DNA of 64,000 nt from Rhodopirellula baltica (GTDB taxonomy: Bacteria; Planctomycetota; Planctomycetia; Pirellulales; Pirellulaceae), in assembly GCA_002901265.1 (NCBI GenBank), contig PPHI01000039.1, forward strand, positions 1 through 64,000, in the 5' to 3' direction. Shown here piece after piece: positions 8,818-18,398 of this stretch. Both the position numbers and the translations under genes were made by a program. Position 1 is the first letter of the stretch. Each line of letters starts with the position of its first letter. The notes beneath the pieces are model-generated. The model searched no databases, was not told where the DNA came from, and was given only the letters and a program-made list of their open reading frames with translations.

Positions 8818-9627
8818 CTAGTCTGGCCGCGATTCATCAGAGGGCTCGCGAGTATCGCAGGCTTCACGATCCAGCATCTCAGCGATCACTCTCGCAGGAA
8901 CCATTTTTGATAACTTGGCGCCACTCTCATCAGCGACCACGCCGATGTACATGCCAATGATCTGGAACGACTCCGTCTCCGCGTCTACGACGAAAGCGGG
9001 ACCACCGCTGCAACCTTGGGCGACCGTGGGCGTGGAAAAAATCACGGGCTCTTTCCCCCAGCGGTTTTTGCTCGTCAGTTCCTTCGAAGCGATGTTCCCA
9101 ACGATCACCAACGCTGACATCGGCGGCGCCGCTCCCAACCCTACCGGATAACCCACCGATTCAATTTGTGTCGTCCGCCGAGGAAGTCTGCCGTCGAGTA
9201 CATCTCGCGGCATCGCAAGCTCAGACAACTGCAACAAATACGGCTGCCCTTTTTCACTCGCAGCCAATTTGGCGATCGCCAAGTCGGATGTCTTGTGCAG
9301 CGTCCAGGGATTCGCATCGGACGGAACCAAAAGCATCAGCGACACCCATTGTGACTTTCCTTTCGAATCGCGATACAAAACCCGGCTATTTTGATTCGTT
9401 TCTTCGCTCGCGTGCGCCGCCGTGATCAGGTACAGGTCACCCTTGTTTTCAATGAGGAATGCCGAACAAAGTTTGCCAGATTTCTGTTTCTCGGAGTCCG
9501 GCGATTGGATCGCAACCACACGGTCCCAACGTTCAATTTCATCGCCACTTTCTTCGTCGCCAGAACACACGCCGAAACAAAGCGATTGAGCAAACAAGAG
9601 CGTGACGACGCAGCGTACAGCAGTCAT
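8818..9627 (-). CDS. Exported trypsin-like serine protease
   Basis: A 269-aa protein with an N-terminal signal peptide (MTAVRCVVTLLFAQSLCFG). The chymotrypsin-fold triad is visible in order: His72 in TAAHA, Asp115 in SDLAIAKL and Ser207 in GCSGGPAF. No PDZ domain follows, so it is closer to short single-domain S1/S1C-type enzymes than to DegP. A few Cys residues (21, 54, 206) are present. It probably acts in the periplasm or outside the cell. The substrate is unknown. It stands alone with short spacers on both sides. Confidence 0.88.
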   Translation of the reverse strand: MTAVRCVVTLLFAQSLCFGVCSGDEESGDEIERWDRVVAIQSPDSEKQKSGKLCSAFLIENKGDLYLITAAHASEETNQNSRVLYRDSKGKSQWVSLMLLVPSDANPWTLHKTSDLAIAKLAASEKGQPYLLQLSELAMPRDVLDGRLPRRTTQIESVGYPVGLGAAPPMSALVIVGNIASKELTSKNRWGKEPVIFSTPTVAQGCSGGPAFVVDAETESFQIIGMYIGVVADESGAKLSKMVPARVIAEMLDREACDTREPSDESRPD

Positions 9628-9710
9628 ATCCCAGTACTTCTACTTTTTGAACCAACCTATTCCGTATTGCGGGCGTGAATGGTAGCACAAAAAAGCTGAC
9701 TTCACGCGAA

Positions 9711-12269
9711 TCAGTGCGTCACTGGCAATCCGTTTTGCCTTTGGAACCACCGCGAATACCCGATTCGTCGCAACGCTTCGTCTCCCGCTTCACTCCACAG
9801 ATCACGTTCCTTTTTGAAATACCAGGGGATTGCGGGGCCTTGGTAACCATGTTCGAGAAGCACACGATACGCCTTGGCGGCGTTGCCCCGGCGACGTTCA
9901 AAGCGAACTCTTGTGAGCACAAATCGCCAATCATTGATCGGAACCACTGCCGACAATTGGTGATATGCATCTTCGTACGCTTGATTCTGCAGTTCCAAAT
10001 CCGCAATCGGATTTTTGGCCAGAACTTCGGGCAGCTCGCGGTATCCGATCGCGCGAACCCGACGGTAGAGCGCATCGGCCAGCCAAGCAGAATAAATCTG
10101 CACCGCCTCGACAGCAGCCTCGCCATCATGCAACACACCTTCATCGCGTAGTGCACTCAAGCGGTTTTGACAGTGCTTCACCACCCAGTCGCATTGTTCA
10201 ACGATCAAGTCAAGTGATTGCTTTCGCAATGACGGCTGATCGAGCGCCAAGAGATAGCGCCGTCGTGCGGCCAAATCGTCAAGACGATCGGCGGGCAATC
10301 GCATCGAAGCCAATACTTCATCGGGTGTGATCCCCGCTTCCACCAAACGCTGAATCTCGGCGTCCAACGTGTCGTGGTCGTAGTACCATAACCATGTTCG
10401 GGCCACTGTCTCGGCACTTGGCGGAAACTGCAACCGGATGTTTCCGATGACGGACCTACTGTCGGCAGCGTGCACCTGATGCCAAATCTCATCAACACCA
10501 TCTTCGTGGAATTCGCCCACGTTAGCGCGAAAGTGAACGACCGGCATGTCAGCCTTTGTTTCGCGTTCAGGAAGTCGTTTCCAATCCAATCGGTCGGCAG
10601 ATTGTGGCATCGCGGTCGTTTGAACAAAACGCGGTGCCTGAAGTTGACTACCGCCGCCAAAGTCAACACGCTGCACTAGAATCCAATCTGCTTTTGGGTA
10701 TGCGTCCAAGTATTCTCCGATTGCCGAAGGTTCATTGGAACGCCACCCCGACTCGGAAAACGCCCAGATGACAAAGTCCGAGGATGCAGCGTCTGCGATA
10801 GCGCGGTCAGGATCGAAGAAAACTTGCAGCCCCGGTCCTCCGGTAGCACGACCTCCGGTAGCCTGTCCGTCGGTAGCACGACTGGGACCGTCAGTTGAAA
10901 CCTTGTACCACCATGAAGCGACGCTCGATCCGTTTCCAATCAGCGACTTCGCCGCGTTACGAACAACGTCCGGAACAAGCTCTGGATCAGAATCGATCAA
11001 TCGTGAAATCGCGAACTTCGGCTCACTCTGAAATGTTTGCAATCGGATCACGCCTTCGTTGTGACCTTTCGCACCAGAAAACTCCGCTTCGATCGACTTG
11101 GCCTTCTTTGGCACCCGAACCCTTGCCGTGAAACCATCACTCGCTGGCGCTGGATTTCCGAACGCGGCAGATTCATGACCTGCGTCCTCTTTCAAACGCA
11201 CCTCAGAAACAAGCCGGTATTGATCCCTCGGGAAGACTTTCCGCCAACCTTCGCTTTGAGTCGAATTTGCATTTGTGGTCGCTAGCGCAATCTGCTTTTC
11301 AGACCATTGCCCGTTTTCGATTGTGATTGGAATTGGCGACATCGCAGCCAACCGACCGAGCTTCGCCTTTAATGTAGATGTCGCTTCGATCTGCGAAGGC
11401 AATGTAATCAAGATCGCTTCGCAATTCGCTTGACTCGCCGCCAGAACTGCGGGGCCAAGTTGCCCCAACAATCCAGCTTCATCCAAGTGCGGCCCCGTCA
11501 AATACACCATTTCAAACGCGAGCCCGTCACTGACCTTTTGGCTCAGGTCGACGCACTCTTTTCGAATCGCGGTTCCAATTTCCGCAACCGACAGAGTCAA
11601 ACGCGTTGCCGATTGCAAATTAGTTCCTGAATCAGATTTAAGCTTGACGAGCAACGTCGTATCGCCAGATTGCCGTACGCAGCCCCCGGTTCCTTCTTCA
11701 ATAGCCACTTGAAAACATTCCCCGGCGTCCAGTCGCAGATCACAATTCCAGTCAGCAGCAATCGAAACGACGCCTTTCTCACCGATCCCTGCAACGAGAT
11801 CATTCGGCAACTGTGATTCGCTGATCGTTGGAAGCAGTGTTTTGAGTGACTCCGCTCGCTCAAGCTTGGCCAAAGTGCTTTGGCGTCCGTCCTGATCCGG
11901 CCGATTGGTTCCATTGGCAACGCCCAGATAAACGCGACTGGATTGATTCAGCACCCAAGAGTCCGGAAGCTGTAGCGTTCCCCCACAGGCACCGCTACAG
12001 GAACGCCTCGCGGCATCAAACGCTTGATCCGTTTTCAAGATCAGCTGGTACGTACAATGCGATTCGATCCCTGGAATCCATTCGACCACCCGCGATTGAA
12101 ACAGGTCTGGCCCCTCAGGAGATTCCGCCAGATCCAGCCAACCGACCCGCGGCCCGTCCGCGAACGCTGGCACACTGCCCGAAACACCGAACGTGTTAAG
12201 AAACAAGAAACCTGCAAAGAAAGCGAGTGAGGTATCGCGAGCGTAGGAACGAGCCGGGGGCCTCGACAT
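9711..12269 (-). CDS. Large exported protein of unknown function
   Basis: An 852-aa protein with a signal-like N-terminus (hydrophobic ~14-38, ending near PAFADGP). I recognise no named domain. The first half is rich in strands, with Cys pairs (SCSGACGG, CDLRLDAGEC). A Gly/Arg/Thr-rich linker (~468-485) is encoded by three 15-bp repeats. The middle has a segment (~495-570) with FVIWAFSESGW and ADWILVQRVDFGGG that could be a compact alpha/beta domain. The last 250 residues are helical and rich in Arg, Ala and Leu, like a TPR-type or helical scaffold. It is a lone gene on the minus strand. I assign no function. Confidence 0.8.
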   Translation of the reverse strand: MSRPPARSYARDTSLAFFAGFLFLNTFGVSGSVPAFADGPRVGWLDLAESPEGPDLFQSRVVEWIPGIESHCTYQLILKTDQAFDAARRSCSGACGGTLQLPDSWVLNQSSRVYLGVANGTNRPDQDGRQSTLAKLERAESLKTLLPTISESQLPNDLVAGIGEKGVVSIAADWNCDLRLDAGECFQVAIEEGTGGCVRQSGDTTLLVKLKSDSGTNLQSATRLTLSVAEIGTAIRKECVDLSQKVSDGLAFEMVYLTGPHLDEAGLLGQLGPAVLAASQANCEAILITLPSQIEATSTLKAKLGRLAAMSPIPITIENGQWSEKQIALATTNANSTQSEGWRKVFPRDQYRLVSEVRLKEDAGHESAAFGNPAPASDGFTARVRVPKKAKSIEAEFSGAKGHNEGVIRLQTFQSEPKFAISRLIDSDPELVPDVVRNAAKSLIGNGSSVASWWYKVSTDGPSRATDGQATGGRATGGPGLQVFFDPDRAIADAASSDFVIWAFSESGWRSNEPSAIGEYLDAYPKADWILVQRVDFGGGSQLQAPRFVQTTAMPQSADRLDWKRLPERETKADMPVVHFRANVGEFHEDGVDEIWHQVHAADSRSVIGNIRLQFPPSAETVARTWLWYYDHDTLDAEIQRLVEAGITPDEVLASMRLPADRLDDLAARRRYLLALDQPSLRKQSLDLIVEQCDWVVKHCQNRLSALRDEGVLHDGEAAVEAVQIYSAWLADALYRRVRAIGYRELPEVLAKNPIADLELQNQAYEDAYHQLSAVVPINDWRFVLTRVRFERRRGNAAKAYRVLLEHGYQGPAIPWYFKKERDLWSEAGDEALRRIGYSRWFQRQNGLPVTH
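10841..10885 (-). repeat. Three tandem 15-bp repeats inside a CDS
   Basis: CGGTAGCACGACCTC, CGGTAGCCTGTCCGT and CGGTAGCACGACTGG follow one another on the plus strand. They keep frame and encode a short Ala-Thr-Gly-Gly/Asp-rich linker in the 852-aa protein, a likely slippage-prone site. Confidence 0.8.
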
Positions 12270-12382
12270 AGCACAAATGATGATTCGATGGAGATGCGTA
12301 ATTGATGGAACCGCACCTACATCTTAACGATCGATCAACGCTTGTCTCAAACCCCAGGTCGGACCGGCGGGTTGGCTAACGA

Positions 12383-13975
12383 TCAGTCGGAAAATGGTGT
12401 GTCTTTCGGAGACTGAGCCGGTATTCCATGGCTGTGAACGCGAATTGGATTGACGAACGTCGAGTCCTCGACGACGCGTACACCCTGTCGGCACAGGACA
12501 CCAGTCCGCATCATCGCCTTCGTTATTTGCAAACCTTGTGCAAAACCGGACTCCAGCGGGAGGCCAACTTGGTTCGAAAAGCTCTCCAAACAATCAGCCA
12601 CGCACAGAGAACCGTCGAACTTCGCCAGCAGACTTCGGACGTATTGATCAATCCCGATCGATACAGGAATTCCTTCGTCAACATGCAACACCATCGAATT
12701 GTTTTCCCAGCGAACCCCGTTGAACGATGACTCGTCCACCATGCGGGTTCCCTTAGCGACCGTCAAACGACTGTTCAAGATCGCCGCATCACCGCTGGGA
12801 TCAAATAGCAAGTCCCTGGTTTGGAACCCTTGGCGGACAGCGTCGCCAATTTGTTGACGAATGGGCTTGGTCAATTGAGTGACGTCAAACCAATTTGCAC
12901 CATTGCGTCGCCGCATAAAGATGAAGCCGCCTTGGATCGCTTTCACCTTCTTTTCAGCAAAGTACGCTTCCCATTCGGCTTGCTTTTCGAGCAATTCCTT
13001 CCGATCCGTCGTCGACTGTCGAAGCGTCGCGGCGGCATAGGTCGACGGCAATTGGCGATTAGCCGGCAACACCCAAACGTCGCAACCATTTTCTAAGAAC
13101 CACCCCCTCAAACGTTCCTCAGGATCTTCATCTTCGGTTTCGACCCACTCGCAAATCGTTTGGAAGTACCCACCGTCTTCTAAGTAGTCGGGAATCGCTT
13201 GAAACATCGTCCGCACGAACCCGTCGAGCTCCAGCGGATTGAACCGATAGCTTGTAAGTGATTCGGGCGAAATGATAAATGGCGGGTTGCTTAGAATCAG
13301 ATCAAACTTCTTGCCACGGACCGCACTAAGCATGTCCCCTGTCACCGCAGTCAGGTTGCGGTATCCGTTTAATGACGCGTTGAAGCGGGCATAGAATTCC
13401 GCGCGTGGATTGACGTCGGTCGAATACACGTTCTCCGCATACTCACAAGCCATCATGCCGTGCAGCGAATAGCCACCGCACAGATCGAGTACGCGTTTCA
13501 CCGGTTGGCGAATCGATACCGCACTGAGGTGCAACGCCGCATCACACAGCGTCGGAACGTAGCCTTCTTTGTCTTGGCTTTCCAGCGTTTGCAAGTCTGA
13601 CGCCATCAAGTAATCGCCGACCGGAATGACCAGTGAGCGTGGCGTTACCTTCAGTGAATGCTCTTCCAGCAGTCCACAGCGGCAACACAGACGTAAAAAG
13701 GATGCCGGAAGAGTCTTTCGAGCGACTGCCGAATCAAGGGTGCGCCCCAAGAAGAACAACTGAGCCAAGCAACAAAACAAATCGTCTTGATCCGCAAACG
13801 CTTCCAGCACCGAAGGCGGTGTAAGCTCTGCCGGTGGTGGCACGAGTAACCCCGATCGCTCGCGAACCGCCGATTCCGTATAGCCCGCGTTGGCAAAAAC
13901 TTCGCGGATCGCCTTGGAGTCTTCAAGGTTCAGCGTTCGCGGTGTCGGAGCTTGCAACATGTCGGTTCGTTTCAT
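12383..13975 (-). CDS. Class I methyltransferase of the NPPF type
   Basis: A 530-aa cytosolic protein. Residues ~160-300 form an S-adenosylmethionine-binding domain: motif I VLDLCGGYSLHG (162-173), the acidic turn STDVNP and motif IV SNPPF (229-233). NPPF/NPPY marks methyltransferases that modify a planar nitrogen, as in RsmC, PrmC/HemK or N6-adenine enzymes. The N-terminal 150 residues and a long C-terminal part (~310-530) are extra domains; the latter looks winged-helix-like near the end. The target is unknown; rRNA or a protein Gln are the common options. It runs in the same direction as the TPR-methyltransferase 55 bases upstream. Confidence 0.85.
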   Translation of the reverse strand: MKRTDMLQAPTPRTLNLEDSKAIREVFANAGYTESAVRERSGLLVPPPAELTPPSVLEAFADQDDLFCCLAQLFFLGRTLDSAVARKTLPASFLRLCCRCGLLEEHSLKVTPRSLVIPVGDYLMASDLQTLESQDKEGYVPTLCDAALHLSAVSIRQPVKRVLDLCGGYSLHGMMACEYAENVYSTDVNPRAEFYARFNASLNGYRNLTAVTGDMLSAVRGKKFDLILSNPPFIISPESLTSYRFNPLELDGFVRTMFQAIPDYLEDGGYFQTICEWVETEDEDPEERLRGWFLENGCDVWVLPANRQLPSTYAAATLRQSTTDRKELLEKQAEWEAYFAEKKVKAIQGGFIFMRRRNGANWFDVTQLTKPIRQQIGDAVRQGFQTRDLLFDPSGDAAILNSRLTVAKGTRMVDESSFNGVRWENNSMVLHVDEGIPVSIGIDQYVRSLLAKFDGSLCVADCLESFSNQVGLPLESGFAQGLQITKAMMRTGVLCRQGVRVVEDSTFVNPIRVHSHGIPAQSPKDTPFSD

Positions 13976-14030
13976 CAGACTTCAGCGGTTTAAATTGCAG
14001 AGGGATTGCGATACAGCTTTCTAGGACGAC

Positions 14031-15377
14031 TTACTTGGTCGCTCGCTTTGTCGCCACAACAAGGTATCCCGTCACCGGAACCTTGCCTTCATTACGCACG
14101 TGCTCTTCAAGAATCTGCTCGATCTCAAACCCGGATTCTGACAGCCACTGCGAGAACACGGTTTTGTCGTGTTGATAGCGTCCAGATGTTCCTAACCGGT
14201 ATCCGTTGGGGGATTGATCTCGGTCGGATTCATCCATTTTTTCCATGCTGAAGATCAGCCCACCATTGGGTCGTAATGCCATCGAAGCGGCTTCGAAAGT
14301 CGATCGGAGATCACCGATGTAGATAAACACATCAGCCGCAATCGCTACGTCAAACGGCTGGCCGCAGGTCGACAGATAATCGGTCAACTCCGCCTGGACC
14401 AACTCGTCATATCCGCCACGAAGCTGCGCCTTGGCGAGCATCTCTTTGGAAAGGTCGACGCCGACAAGTTGACTTGCGACTTCGGCAAGGTGGGGCTGAC
14501 AAAGTCCTGTTCCACAGCCAAGGTCAACGATGTCCGCGGTTTGCTTGCCACTTCCTTGGACAAATTCCTGAGCCAATGCGCCCAAGCGTTCTGGCACCGA
14601 ATACTCGAGATCTTTGAGCACTTCATCAAACGTTGCGGCAAACTCGTCAAACGCTTCCCGCACATACTCTTTCGAAACTCGCTCCGGCATTTCGGTTTGG
14701 TCACCGCAAACGGCGAGAAAATGCTTTGCAATGGGGTCTTCCGGTGACAACACCAAGCACTCGCGATAGATCTCCGCCGCTTCATCAAGTCGATCGAGTG
14801 ATCGAAGAACCATGCCCTGCCGGTGACGAATCTTTACTCGCTCAGGTGCCGCCTCGACCGCCGTGGAGAATGCGACCAACGCTTCCTCGGAACGCCCCAG
14901 TTTATGCAACGTGTCGCCAAGTGAATCCCAACCATCAGCATTTTGCGGTTCGAGCTCAGTGACTTTGCGATACGCGTGCTCGGCATACAGCAGATTGTCT
15001 GCCTGGCAAAGGACATGCCCAAGATTCAACGAGGCTTGCGAGTAGTCGGGTCGCAGCTGAATCGCGTTTTCGTAGGCACTGATCGCTTCCTCGAATCGAT
15101 CGAGTTCGACCAGCATGTTGCCAAGATTGTTGTAAGTGACAGGCTGGTCGGGGTACTTCGACAATGCCAGCTCGGTACGCTTGACCGCCAACGGCAAATC
15201 GCCAAGCTGCGCCGCGATCACCCCCAAAAGCTGCAGCGAATCGGCATGATCCGGGTCGTCTTTCAAAACCGCTTGATAGAGGGATTCGGCATCGGTGAGC
15301 TCGCCTTCCCGATGCAAGTCCATCGCTTTTTGAAAGCGTTCCTCAACGTCGACTTGAATCTCACTGCTGGTCATCAA
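14031..15377 (-). CDS. TPR protein fused to a methyltransferase
   Basis: A 448-aa protein in two parts. Residues ~10-215 hold about five to six tetratricopeptide repeats (for example ADAESLYQAVLKDDPDHADS-like units with A, L, G and P at the usual places). Residues ~225-448 are a class I methyltransferase with motif I DLGCGTGL, then GVDLSKEML and DVAIAADVFIYIGDL. There is no NPPY, and the fold is close to the Methyltransf_11/12 group. The TPRs probably bind a protein partner. ATGs at 15377 and 15374 are both possible. It is followed by the NPPF methyltransferase on the same strand, so the two may be one transcript. Confidence 0.88.
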   Translation of the reverse strand: MMTSSEIQVDVEERFQKAMDLHREGELTDAESLYQAVLKDDPDHADSLQLLGVIAAQLGDLPLAVKRTELALSKYPDQPVTYNNLGNMLVELDRFEEAISAYENAIQLRPDYSQASLNLGHVLCQADNLLYAEHAYRKVTELEPQNADGWDSLGDTLHKLGRSEEALVAFSTAVEAAPERVKIRHRQGMVLRSLDRLDEAAEIYRECLVLSPEDPIAKHFLAVCGDQTEMPERVSKEYVREAFDEFAATFDEVLKDLEYSVPERLGALAQEFVQGSGKQTADIVDLGCGTGLCQPHLAEVASQLVGVDLSKEMLAKAQLRGGYDELVQAELTDYLSTCGQPFDVAIAADVFIYIGDLRSTFEAASMALRPNGGLIFSMEKMDESDRDQSPNGYRLGTSGRYQHDKTVFSQWLSESGFEIEQILEEHVRNEGKVPVTGYLVVATKRATK

Positions 15378-15570
15378 ACGGTTCCTGACGGCTAGTTTTA
15401 TTCGTTACCCAGAATCGATAAATCGACCTTTACCGTTGCAGGCTTCAATGTCAGAGAATCATTCGAATCAGAAAGGCGAGAAGTTGACGCCCTACCGTCA
15501 CCATGCGGGTAGGGTGAAAAGAGCAGTCAAACTGCGAAGTCTAGGGCAAGCCTGAAGCGGGGAACAATTG

Positions 15571-16170
15571 ATGGCAATCAACATCGAATCGGTATTTAGC
15601 TCCGGCGGAAAACCGATGCTGGAAATGCTGACGCACTGCGTATTTTCCATCAATAGCGACGTGCTTTTCTCGTTTCTCGTCCGCGAGTTTCAGACGCGAC
15701 CGACCGCACAGGCGGCTGTCGTGTTGCACGACGTTTTCTGTGTGACCCAATCGCCGATGTGTCTGTCCGACAATACGCTGATCGTCCCCAAAGATTGGCG
15801 GTTGGCCAACGAAGTGGACCGATTCCGAAAACAAATCGAACGCGCAAACGACGAGGCGAACCTCGAATCGGAACCGTTGGCTGACGAAGCCGATGGCGAC
15901 GTCGGATCGGAACAGACGGTGGAGCCAGTCACCATTGAGATTCCGCCGCGATATCTGTTTGACGCAGTCGCCAATTTCGTCAAGCGTTTGCCTGCGGGAG
16001 GCCACGCGAAGCTGCAGGGCTACTACGACAGTTCCAAGTCGCCCAGCGAGAATCTGCCCAATGGCGAACTGTCAGCCGCCCAACGAATTTTTGTCGACAA
16101 TGTTTGGGTGCCACGCGTACGACCGGCGCTGATTGCGGCCGGATTTTGGCGAATGTCAACCGTCGGGTAA
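15571..16170 (+). CDS. Conserved-looking protein of unknown function
   Basis: A 199-aa cytosolic protein. ATG at 15571 follows GCGGGGA at a good distance, which favours it over the TTG just before it. The N-terminal part (VFSSGGKPMLEMLTHCVFSI) and the C-terminal part (AAQRIFVDNVWVPRVRPALIAAGFW) look structured. The middle (~85-125) is acidic and probably disordered. I recognise no family. It converges on the dehydrogenase gene, with 6 bases between the stops. Confidence 0.7.
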   Translation: MAINIESVFSSGGKPMLEMLTHCVFSINSDVLFSFLVREFQTRPTAQAAVVLHDVFCVTQSPMCLSDNTLIVPKDWRLANEVDRFRKQIERANDEANLESEPLADEADGDVGSEQTVEPVTIEIPPRYLFDAVANFVKRLPAGGHAKLQGYYDSSKSPSENLPNGELSAAQRIFVDNVWVPRVRPALIAAGFWRMSTVG

Positions 16171-16176
16171 TTCTTG

Positions 16177-17199
16177 TTACACCGTGATCACTGCTTTGAT
16201 CACACCCGTTTCTGGTTTGGTGTACGAATCAAAGTCAGTCAAAATCGAATCCATGTCGCTGCGATGTGTGATCCAAGGGTCGGTATTGATAAGTCCCTGT
16301 TCGATCAGACCGATAATCCGCGTGAAATCACTGGGCAACGCATTCCGTGAAGACAAGATCGAAGCTTCGGGTTTGTGCATCGCTGGATGCCGGAAGCTGA
16401 TCTCGTCCGTTGTGATGCCAACGTAAACCAGCGTTCCGGTCGGTGCCAAATACGACAGTGCGTGCCCCATCGAATGGCGGTTCCCCGTCGCATCCACGAT
16501 CGTTTGGTAAAAATCACTATCGGTCAATTGACGCATCCGGTTCTCTTCGCTGCCATCACCAACAAACTGAATCGTGTTTTCGATACCGTAGTTGCGGCGT
16601 ACAAAATCCAGTCGCTCTGGATTCATATCCATGACGCTGACCTTGGCTCCGGTAAATTTTGCAAACTCGAGCGTAGCCAACCCGATCGGCCCCATCCCGA
16701 TGATTAGCGCGTGGTCAGCCGGACGTGGATTCGCCCGATCATTCGCATGGCAACCGATCGCCAGCGTTTCGACAAGTGCAAGCTGGTCATACGAAAGTTG
16801 TTTTGCTGGATGCAGTTTGTCTGCACGCACTAGAAACGATTCGCACAGGCCTCCGTCGCACATCACCCCGATAACTTTCAGATTCTGGCAACAGTTCGTC
16901 GCGCCACGCCGGCAGGGATAACAGGTTCCACAGTTCATGTAGGGCTCGACACTGCATGCGTCGCCTGCCGCAACATTGCTCACGCCTTCACCGACAGCGA
17001 GAACTTCCACACCGAGCTCATGTCCAGGAATTCGGGGGAAATCGAAGAACGGGAACTTGCCGAGATAACAACTGATATCGGTCCCACAAACGCCCATCCG
17101 ATGGGTTCGTACCAGTGCTTGGCCCGGTCCTGGCTGTTCGGGTGCGTCGATTTCAATCGGTTTCAGCGTTCGGACTTCACTGATTTGGATGGCTCGCAC
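16177..17199 (-). CDS. Zinc-dependent medium-chain alcohol/sugar dehydrogenase
   Basis: A 340-aa NAD(P)-dependent dehydrogenase. The GroES-like half shows the catalytic zinc residues (GVCGTD, GHE) and the structural zinc knot CGTCYPCRRGATNC. The Rossmann half has IIGMGPIGLATLEFA followed by the acidic VMDMNPERL, which suggests NAD preference. Its start lies 2 bases from the stop of the fuconolactonase-like gene, so the two are one operon. That context makes an L-fucose-, L-galactose- or similar sugar dehydrogenase more likely than threonine or sorbitol dehydrogenase. Substrate assignment is inference. Confidence 0.87.
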   Translation of the reverse strand: MRAIQISEVRTLKPIEIDAPEQPGPGQALVRTHRMGVCGTDISCYLGKFPFFDFPRIPGHELGVEVLAVGEGVSNVAAGDACSVEPYMNCGTCYPCRRGATNCCQNLKVIGVMCDGGLCESFLVRADKLHPAKQLSYDQLALVETLAIGCHANDRANPRPADHALIIGMGPIGLATLEFAKFTGAKVSVMDMNPERLDFVRRNYGIENTIQFVGDGSEENRMRQLTDSDFYQTIVDATGNRHSMGHALSYLAPTGTLVYVGITTDEISFRHPAMHKPEASILSSRNALPSDFTRIIGLIEQGLINTDPWITHRSDMDSILTDFDSYTKPETGVIKAVITV

Positions 17200-17201
17200 G
17201 T

Positions 17202-18041
17202 TCAGGGTTGCTCCAGTTGATAGGTTTCGATGGCAGTGGAAGAAAACAGTTGTTGTTGTTCGCTGCTCGACAACTTACCGGCCAATGATTGGGCCGTGTG
17301 AAGCCATCGCGTGTAATCCGTTCGGAGCAAGCAAACCGGCCAATCACTTCCGAACATCAATCGCGCTGGGGTAAACAGCTCAAGAACGGTTTCCCAGTAC
17401 GGGCGAATCAGTTCCTCGCTCCATTCGGGATCTCGCACTTCGGTCGCCACGCCACTGAATTTGCACGTGACGTTTGGAAAAGCGGCGAGTGCACTCATGT
17501 TTTCCTGCCACGGGGAATCGAACACTTGCCCCGCGATGGTGGGCTTGGCGATATGATCGATCACCATCGGTATGTTGGGATGACAACGGACAAATTCGAT
17601 TGTCGCGGGAAGCTGCCGGGCATAGACCAACACGTCGTAAACTAACCCGGTGCCTTCGAGCGCATCAATACCACGGTTAAATGCATTGTTCAGGATGAAT
17701 CGATCATCGGGCTCGTCTTGAACAACGTGACGGAAACCCCTCAGCTTTGAATGGGACGAGAAGCGTTCGATTTGCGATTCAATGTCTGCCGACTGAAAGT
17801 CTACCCATCCAACCACGCCGTGAACCAAGTCCAAGTCGTCGGCAAGATCCAATAGGTCTTGAGTTTCATCGAGCGTTTGTCGGGCCTGCACGGCTACAAA
17901 CCCATCAACGCCATTTGCCGCCGCCAATTCGCGCAGCTCTGTCGACCAAAAATCCTGCTTCAATGCGGGCATTGCCTCACTAATCCACGGGTAATCCGCT
18001 GAGGTATAACGCCAAAGATGGTGATGGGAATCGATCAACAT
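17202..18041 (-). CDS. Amidohydrolase, L-fuconolactonase-like
   Basis: About 279 aa of the amidohydrolase-2 family. It opens MLIDSHHHLWRY with the metal-binding His pair. Then come GVVGWVDF, RGFRHVVQDEPDD, VIDHIAKP and MFGSDWPVCLL with the conserved late Asp, the usual set and order for L-fuconolactonases and related sugar lactonases. The frame is open to 18221, but the extra 60 residues are not family-like, so ATG at 18041 is the better start. It hydrolyses a sugar lactone to the acid, and the dehydrogenase behind it would make that lactone. Together they suggest oxidative use of fucose or a similar algal-polysaccharide sugar. Confidence 0.87.
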   Translation of the reverse strand: MLIDSHHHLWRYTSADYPWISEAMPALKQDFWSTELRELAAANGVDGFVAVQARQTLDETQDLLDLADDLDLVHGVVGWVDFQSADIESQIERFSSHSKLRGFRHVVQDEPDDRFILNNAFNRGIDALEGTGLVYDVLVYARQLPATIEFVRCHPNIPMVIDHIAKPTIAGQVFDSPWQENMSALAAFPNVTCKFSGVATEVRDPEWSEELIRPYWETVLELFTPARLMFGSDWPVCLLRTDYTRWLHTAQSLAGKLSSSEQQQLFSSTAIETYQLEQP

Positions 18042-18398
18042 TTCGTCTGAACTCGATGCAACGTACTGGCTATTACCGACCCATATTCTTGCGAGTCGAT
18101 CAGTAAACGTGAAGTTGGCCTCTCCGGCAAGACGCGACTGACACAGCGACTCGGCTTCAGCCGCGTTTTGTGTGTAATCGGAAGCACATGAATAATTGGT
18201 AAGGGCAGCAAACCCATACACATTTCACGGATACTTCAGTCGGCTGGCGGTTGCACCCGATGGATTGCGTACGGCGATCAGTGAGATGATGTTTGCGTTC
18301 GAAGATCGGTCACCTTCCCTTCCGATCTCTTCCCTCGAACCTTTCGAAACGCTGATGGTTGTGGCACCAAACAACGAACAATTACTGTAAGAATCTCC
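18042..18398. other. Divergent intergenic region, no gene seen
   Basis: It lies between the lactonase start (minus) and the sigma factor start (plus). Short frames on both strands resemble nothing. It should hold the promoters of both genes, but I see no clear consensus pair. Confidence 0.45.

Noticed and set aside
8765-8820. tRNA-like sequence (GTTCGATCCCCCGCTGGGACA on the minus strand)
   Set aside because: The T-arm-like part has no matching acceptor stem or anticodon arm at the right spacing, so no cloverleaf forms.
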